Source: Branchiostoma lanceolatum
Lineage: Eukaryota > Chordata > Leptocardii > Amphioxiformes > Branchiostomatidae
DNA length: 64,000 nucleotides
Assembly (NCBI RefSeq): GCF_035083965.1
Contig: NC_089723.1
Coordinates: 35,328,193-35,392,192, forward strand
Reading direction: 5' to 3'
In this document: positions 58,395 through 64,000 of the stretch, one piece after another
Layout: every line of letters starts with the position of its first letter
Position numbering within the stretch: position 1 is the stretch's first letter
The notes under the pieces: generated by a model
Seen by the model: the letters and a program-made list of their open reading frames with translations, nothing else
Databases searched by the model: none
What the model was told of the DNA's origin: nothing
Position numbers and translations under genes: made by a program

Positions 58395-58690
58395 TGCCAA
58401 CGCTATTTATCTCCATGAAAAATGGCGATATAGTTTTGGGTGTGCCTGTGTGTGTGTTTGTTTATCTGCCTGTGTGTGTGTTTCCGCGCTACTCTAGTCA
58501 GCATAACTCAAGAGCCTCTTGATGGATTACGATGATATTTGGTATGTGGGCGGGTGTTGTAAGGCCGAAATTCAAGGTCGATTTTGGGCCCCCTGGTATG
58601 TGACCTTGGTACTGTAGCAGAACTTCAATTTTTGTATTTTTTAACATGAACGTGCTATGGTCTTGATTTTTGGGTGGCAGATAGGTTATG
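58395..58690 (+). repeat. 'GTGTGT...CATAACTCAAGAA' dispersed repeat
   Basis: 'atagttttgggtgtgcctgt', 'gtcagcataactcaagagcc', 'ttgatggattacgatgatat' and 'ttttgggccccctggtatgt' line up with 46392-46650 base for base over long stretches. Confidence 0.8.
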
Positions 58691-60198
58691 ATGTAATAAA
58701 GAAGTGGTGTAGGTTTGGGCCCCCTAGCAGCTTGCTCTGGAACTGCAGGGGCGTTATTGTGAAAATCTTCTAAGGAGAATAACTGAACAAAGGAACAACG
58801 GATTTCCATGATATGTAGTATGAAGGTAGCTTAGACAGAGATATACACAATGAAGTACAAATTATGCTTATTGAGACTAAATTTGCATAGCTAATGAGGA
58901 AAATCTATATTTGCAATGTTTTCCATTATAAGACTCAAATACATGTAACATATGTAGTTTATGGAAAGTGGAGCATTAACAGATACCAATTATGCAAAAA
59001 AATTCCTACTTAACATAATTAATGCAAAAACACCATAATTCATCTAATTTGAAACTTATAGGGCTGTCAATATTGCAACATGTGTAAGTAAGATAAAGGT
59101 GTTTATGATGAAGCATATATTATGTAAATTTGTGAGTCATTTGCATAAATAGAATTGTTCACGGAGATATGAGGTCTCCGAACTCTTCTTCGACCTGAAA
59201 GACAGAGAACACACAGCGATATATTAATTGCCACTGCCAGTTATGGACGCCATGGCCTCGAAAAGTTCTCTCGCCAACCTCCGCGAATAGCCGGTCAAAT
59301 GCATAACTTACAGATATTTCAATCGTTAACTGCTTGCGCTATCAACTTCGACACAACTTCTGACTTTGCAGTTTTTCAAGGGAAAGACTTATAACCAGTT
59401 TGCTACTGCTATTGTTGTTGTTGTCTTTGTTTAAAGCCTATTATATCGCTAGACTTGATCTCTTGGTGCTGGATTACGCTTTGTTCAGTTACGAGTCTAT
59501 TGTCTAGGATATATGATTTAACTATTGGCAACTTGGTCTTGCGTGTTGCTGGAAGGGTTAAACCGTTTCTAGGAGAGCGCATCTAGTCTGTGCGTACTCT
59601 CGACGTACCGGGAGAGGGCTATTAGTAAGTACATCTGCTTGTTGATTGTCTCAGGAAGGTCTTCTCTCATCCCGGCTAGAGTGATGATATCCGTGTCTCT
59701 GCTTCCCTCTGTAATGTTGTATGTCTCGTTTAAGCTCTCAGCTTCTAGCAGACTATGTAGAGTCAGTTGTCCGTTATGTGCATACACTGGACCCTTGTCG
59801 GACTTTGGACCCTCGTAGGACCAAGGAGCTCCTTGGTCGGACTTTGGACCCTTGTCGGACTTTGGCCTCCTTCCGTTACTCTATTCGGTGAACTTTTGAA
59901 CTCTCCGTGGTCGTGACGAGATAAGACGACAGTCACTGACCAGTCTCTAGCGCAACCATAGACCTGAAACTAGGACAACAACAAGTTACAATACAGTACT
60001 TGAGGCCAGTATAGCATGCGGTATGCCTTGTGATAGAAAAATGATCTTGTGCAGCTTTTACCGATGTGCCATGCTGCATATTGGCCGGATACAATGCAGG
60101 TAGGTAACGTTTTTGTCTCAGTGATCCTCAATTTGCAACGTTAATTATAACAGTTAGGTAAAACATAATACTCTGCCCGTCTGTTATTTCTGATATTG
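58691..60198. other. Intergenic between ALKBH2 and the ACOT/BAAT gene
   Basis: 58850-59150 is very AT-rich. A short tandem set of 'ttggtcggactttggaccc' units lies at about 59790-59865. The first exon of the ACOT/BAAT gene should lie here or up to 60,790, but I could not place it. 'ttatggacgccatggcctcg' near 59242 is a GC-richer ATG context, yet its frame closes after 15 codons. Confidence 0.35.
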
Positions 60199-60480
60199 TG
60201 GCGTCTTGGTCAGTGGCAGGTTGTTTGGCTCAGAACCCAGAGGATCCCAGAGGTCCTGGGTTTAAATCAGGGGTTCCATTGATTTGTCCCGTTGACGTTG
60301 TGTCCTCACTTTACTCAGGTGGCAATGAGTACCTAGCTTCAGTTCGGGCCGTCCCTTGGATAGAACGTTAAATGGAGGTCCCGTGTTTGAGGAGAGCCAC
60401 ACCTCGAGCATGTCAAAGAACCCGCTACACTTATCGAAAAGAGTAGGGGTCCTTCCCGGTGTGAGTGGATCAAACCTAAC
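60199..60480 (+). mobile_element. tRNA-derived SINE, plus strand, with A and B boxes
   Basis: The head 60199-60268 has an A-box-like 'cttggtcagtgg' and a B-box-like 'gggtttaaatc' about 50 bp apart, the spacing of a tRNA gene, but the stems are imperfect. The body has 'gaacgttaaatggaggtccc' and 'gtgtttgaggag', then 'gagcatgtcaaagaacccgc', a tail shared with the other SINE copies. Confidence 0.7.
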
Positions 60481-60599
60481 AGTTTGGTCCGGGATGACAT
60501 CTTGAAAATGTGATAGTGAATTAGTCACCTATTATGGGCTAGCCTAATGATATAGTATTGTGTGCAGTCTGCAAGAATTCTAGGAATTGTACTGGAATG

Positions 60600-60765
60600 T
60601 GTCCACAGGACGATAACTCAAGAATGCCGAGACGGATTATCTTCATATTCAGTAGGTGGGTAGGTCTTTGTTCGACCTCCAAATGGTAAGATTTTGGGCC
60701 CCCTATGGCACTGCAACGAAACTTCCGGTTTTTATATCTTGTGTTCTGAACAATCTATGGTAATG
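60600..60765 (+). repeat. 'GTGTGT...CATAACTCAAGAA' dispersed repeat, divergent
   Basis: 'acgataactcaagaatgccg', 'ttcatattcagtaggtgggt', 'gattttgggccccctatggc' and 'cgaaacttccggtttttata' keep the family order. It ends at the edge of the first visible ACOT/BAAT exon. Confidence 0.65.
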
Positions 60766-60792
60766 TTTTTTTAAAGAAAACTGAGCAGCCAG

Positions 60793-63091
60793 GTTCAACT
60801 TCTGGTGACACCAGCCAAAGCCCTGGTTGACGACAAGGTGGACATCACCGTGGAGAGACTGGCTCCCAGACAACCGGTCACCTTACATGCACGGCTGGTG
60901 GAGGGGACCGCCCGCTTCCAGTCATACGCACACTACAGGGCTGATGACACGGGAAGGGTTGTCATGGCCAAACAACCTTCACTGGGAGGGCTGTATAAAG
61001 GTATATTCTTCAATGTCTTATATGATGATGATCCACTGTATTCTGCGGCTCGGAGGTTGTGGAAACAGCCTCTGGCTGTATTCAGTCTTTCTTCATTTCT
61101 TTCCACTGTGTCTTCTTTTCTGCGAGCAGTCGTAGCTCTCTTAGTTTCTTTGCTTATATATCTGTGTTTCTTTGTCTTTGTTTCTTTGTCTTTGCTTATA
61201 TATCTGTGTTTTTTGTCTTATATATCTGTACATATTTGTAGCCTGGGGAAGGGACTACCACTTCCAGTCATATTCTCACTCCAGGGGTGATGACAAGAGG
61301 AGGGTTGTCGTGGCCTAGTAACATTCGTTGGGAGTGTCGTATTCAGGTATATTTGCTTTTTCAAGTAGCGTAGTGGTATAGTGCAGTGCGGTTTCGCTGC
61401 AATGACTCTCATATTAGGCAAACACATACATGTACACTCTACTCTACTGGGTCACCACTGCCTCTTCTCAATAAGTGTGTTACGTTGGGGCCGCCGGCTT
61501 TACGCCACATCGGAAATGACGTCAATGTCACTCGGTTTGATCCAGAACGAACTGATGGATTAGGTACCCCAGTCCAATATTTGGTAAATTGGTACATCGA
61601 TCCATGGATTTGTTTAAATCATGGATCAAAGATATTCTAAAAAGTTTTTTTTTGATGTGCAGGTGTTGATCAGATGGGTCTGTTCTGGAGCATGCAACTC
61701 TCACCTGGTCAGAAACCTGGACTCCGTCTCAAGAAGAAAGACGTCTCGACACCGTTCCTGGTAGACATAAGGGTGCACGACGGACACTTAGACGTGATGG
61801 GAGAAGAGAATCTGCCCTGGCTCGCGACCAAGACTGTAGAGAGATGGTACATGGGGGGCGGAGTGAAGAGGATACAGGTGAAAGAAGGGCGTGTCCGAGG
61901 AACTTTATTCTTACCTCCAGGTGAGTTGATGTGTCCTGCTCTGCTTTCTGTTTCAGCTTTCTAAATGTAAAGTGAAGCATGTTAGTCAGTTGTGCAATGC
62001 GGATTTCACTTTGCTACGGCTCGCATATTTGCCAAGTCAACCCTACTCATCTCGGTAAGTGTGCCGGGTTCATTTACATGCAGTGGTTTGATGCTTTAAG
62101 CTTACGCCTGAAGCCCCCTCATACAAGGGGCCGCTGGATTTATGTCACCATCCAAAATGATAAAAGCAATTTCTTACAAGATGTCCGAACTTGGGCCAAC
62201 CCTAGGATCGAACTCCGGCCCACGGAATTTGATCCAGATGGCCAAGCAGCGGAGTAATGTACATTAAGAAACACAAACATGGGATTTTGAGCAACTGTGC
62301 AAGAGATTATAGATTTCAATGGGACAATCTGTGTCGTAGTCAATCTACTAACCGCGTTTTTAGTTTCTCATGCATCTATTATAATTGCTAACACAGGTGA
62401 CGGTCTGTTTGCCGGAGTTATAGACATCTATGGATCCGGTGGAGGCTTGCCTGAGTACCGCGCCGCTTTGCTCGCATCACGAGGTTTCGCTGCACTGGCT
62501 CTGGCGTATTTTGCTTATGACGACCTTCCGAAAGACATTGCTGACGTTGATCTTGATTATTTTGAGGTACACCCTCATTGATATTAAAAACAAAAGTACA
62601 TGTATAAATAAACAACGGTACTGTCTAGGAGTATGACAAACTGTGCATAGACATGTACAAGTAAATAACTGAAAGATATAGAGAATTAACTGATGCACAG
62701 TTTCTTTATTTCAGTTGTTGATGAATTGAATTACGACTACTACAATAACTTAATATCAATGACTGCATTATAAGATAATACAGAGGATCTAACCAAGAAC
62801 ATTAATGTTGGTATAGGAAAAAAACGAGGGCACCCACAGTGACTAATGCAATGCTTAAACACTGTTTTGTTGACATTTGTCCCCTCTGACATTCGACGAC
62901 GGGGGGGGGGGGGACCATCCTGAGTCAACATTAATTCTGACATTCACAAAGATATTGGTTCATACATTTTGACACAGGAAGCAGCAGACTGGTTGTTGAG
63001 CCTTCCATATGTCCGTAGCCGTGGCGTGGGTGTTTTAGGCACTTCCCAAGGAGGATATTTAGCTTTATGCATGGCAGCATACATGGACAAG
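60793..63091 (+). CDS. Acyl-CoA thioesterase / BAAT-family enzyme, 5'- and 3'-partial
   Basis: Hydrolyses acyl-CoA or transfers the acyl group to an amino acid (ACOT1/2/4/6 and BAAT family; peroxisomal, mitochondrial or cytosolic in vertebrates). Exons visible: 60793-61000, 61663-61920, 62397-62566, 62978-63091, joining in phase to about 250 residues. Exons 1-2 cover the N-terminal thioesterase/BAAT domain ([28 protein letters not shown]). Exons 3-4 begin the alpha/beta-hydrolase domain ([20 protein letters not shown], then the nucleophile elbow GVLGTSQGG). Ser at the elbow is typical of thioesterases; BAAT itself uses Cys. The Asp and His of the triad should be encoded beyond 64,000. The frame is open upstream of 60793 to 60775 without ATG, so an earlier exon supplies the start; an alternative acceptor at about 60775 is possible. 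Confidence 0.9.
61241..61355 (+). pseudogene. Degenerate copy of the first visible ACOT/BAAT exon
   Basis: 'cttccagtcatattctcact' and 'ccaggggtgatgacaagagg' 'agggttgtcgtggcc' match the exon at about 60915-61005 ('cttccagtcatacgcacact', 'acagggctgatgacacggga'), including the 'aggtatatt' donor region. The copy has indels and a TAG ('gcctagtaac'), so it cannot be spliced in frame. It lies in the following intron. Confidence 0.8.
61360..61565 (+). repeat. Intronic repeat, tRNA-like start
   Basis: 'tagcgtagtggtatagtgca' fits an A-box, followed by 'gcaatgactctcatattagg' and 'cggtttgatccagaacg'. A related, diverged segment is at about 61985-62235 in the next intron ('ctacggctcgcatatttgcc', 'aatttgatccagatgg'). 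Possibly a SINE present twice. No clear B-box. Confidence 0.4.
61985..62235 (+). repeat. Second copy of the intronic repeat
   Basis: Shares order and several words with 61360-61565 and has 'tgccgggttcatttacatgc', which resembles a weak B-box. Open frames through it (61979-62257) lack the phase of the flanking exons and are not exons. Confidence 0.4.
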
Positions 63092-63239
63092 GTATATAAA
63101 TTCTTTGTTATGTTGCTGTTTCCCAAAAATACAGGTGTATCAATCTGGTATTTGAATTTTTGACAGCGGTACACGCGAGGCGTATTCGAATTATTCAATG
63201 GCAGCCCGTGCCACACGACTCCAAAACTAGTACGTGCGA

Positions 63240-63932
63240 TACTTAAGGGTTAATTAACGTTATTATCATATAGCTTATCCAAACTGACGCATATATGAGT
63301 AGACAATTTCTGTTTGACGCATAGATCCCTTATACTATTAAGAATGCATTTTAGAATTCACATTTGTCCTTTTTTAACAGAAGATGATGAAGAATATGTA
63401 CAACTGTTGCCTGATTTATTTATTTCAACCACACAGGATAGGAGGGTCGGTTTCAGGTCAGTCAGAAAATGTTATCATTGAAGAATCTCCCTGCAATATG
63501 ACCTCAGGTAACCTGAATTGAACACAGGTTCTTTGGCCAGCAGGAAATGGAACGCGCGGAACCTTAGATAGAACGTGGTTTCTTTGGCCAACAGCAAATG
63601 GAACACGCGGAACATTTTTGGGAATTTTAAATTGTTTTCCCTTTTTCATGTATTCTAAGGAGATATTTAGGAATTCTAAGACAATAAAGATTTTTTAAAC
63701 AAGGTTAAGAAAAAGATTCATCAAATAGATACCCCCTCTACAAAATGCAACGGTTATAAATACTTTTTAAACAAGGTTAAGAAAAAGATTCATCAAAAAG
63801 ATACCCCCTCTACAAAATGGAACGGTTGTGTTCTGACATGACGTCAATAAGTGGTGTGTTATGGCGTGATAACAGACCACTTATTGTGGGCAATGGAGGC
63901 TTCTGATTGGTCGACGCCATCTACCTATGTGA
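63240..63932 (-). mobile_element. ~0.7-kb repeat, inverted copy
   Basis: Reverse complement of 49277-49985: 'tatagcttatccaaactgac' and 'catagatcccttatactatt' match 49715-49780, and 'gcaatggaggcttctgattg' 'gtcgacgcc' matches 49300-49330. It differs in holding a two-unit tandem repeat (about 63695-63829, 'aacaaggttaagaaaaagat' 'tcatcaaa') and lacking the 49802 foldback. Confidence 0.75.
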
Positions 63933-64000
63933 TAATGTAAAATAATGGACTGGTCCGGAATACCCGATATAAAGAATAGAACACGGTGTATTCCATATCG
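63933..64000. other. Window end
   Basis: AT-rich sequence, presumably still intron of the ACOT/BAAT gene. Nothing else seen. Confidence 0.3.

Noticed and set aside
60199..60268. Functional tRNA gene
   Set aside because: A and B boxes are present but the stems do not pair well and the sequence continues into a SINE body.

Overview
The window is eukaryotic, most probably from a cephalochordate (amphioxus, Branchiostoma). The evidence is intron-rich genes with GT-AG introns, chordate-type proteins (a Beta3-class bHLH factor, ALKBH2, an MFSD2-like transporter, an ACOT/BAAT acyl-CoA enzyme), a degenerate CR1-like LINE, and a dense population of small foldback (MITE-like) elements. There is no operon structure, CRISPR array, rRNA or convincing tRNA gene. 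The species call is inference; the gene calls rest on translated exons.

Layout. 1-9,000: intergenic, with a long CA microsatellite, a 1-kb foldback carrying a nested foldback, and a ~150-bp tandem array. 9,024-9,710 (minus): one intronless bHLH gene of the BHLHE22/BHLHE23 (Beta3) type, in CpG-containing low-repeat flanks. 13,700-39,900: gene-poor, holding satellites, foldbacks, tRNA-derived SINEs, tandem duplications and islands of GC-richer low-repeat DNA that could be distal regulatory sequence. 40,000-42,360 (minus): a 5'-truncated, decayed LINE with an intact reverse-transcriptase core. 42,931-55,011 (plus): a complete 13-exon MFSD2-like transporter gene, assembled here to a 504-residue frame without stops. 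56,111-58,040 (minus): a complete 3-exon ALKBH2 gene (265 residues). 60,793-63,091 (plus): four exons of an acyl-CoA thioesterase/BAAT-family gene that runs off the right edge and lacks a visible first exon.

The genes do not form a pathway. The bHLH factor is developmental and nuclear, ALKBH2 is a nuclear DNA-repair dioxygenase, the MFSD2-like protein is a membrane carrier, and the ACOT/BAAT protein acts on acyl-CoAs. ALKBH2 and the ACOT/BAAT gene are head to head; the MFSD2-like gene and ALKBH2 converge tail to tail.

The strongest points for follow-up are: the MFSD2-like protein has lost both helix-2 aspartates and the helix-11 lysine used by lysolipid/sodium symporters; three foldbacks with unrelated interiors share one terminal motif; fragments of real exons have been copied in both the transporter and the ACOT gene; and two inverted ~0.7-kb repeats bracket ALKBH2. 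I found no convincing new multi-gene system.
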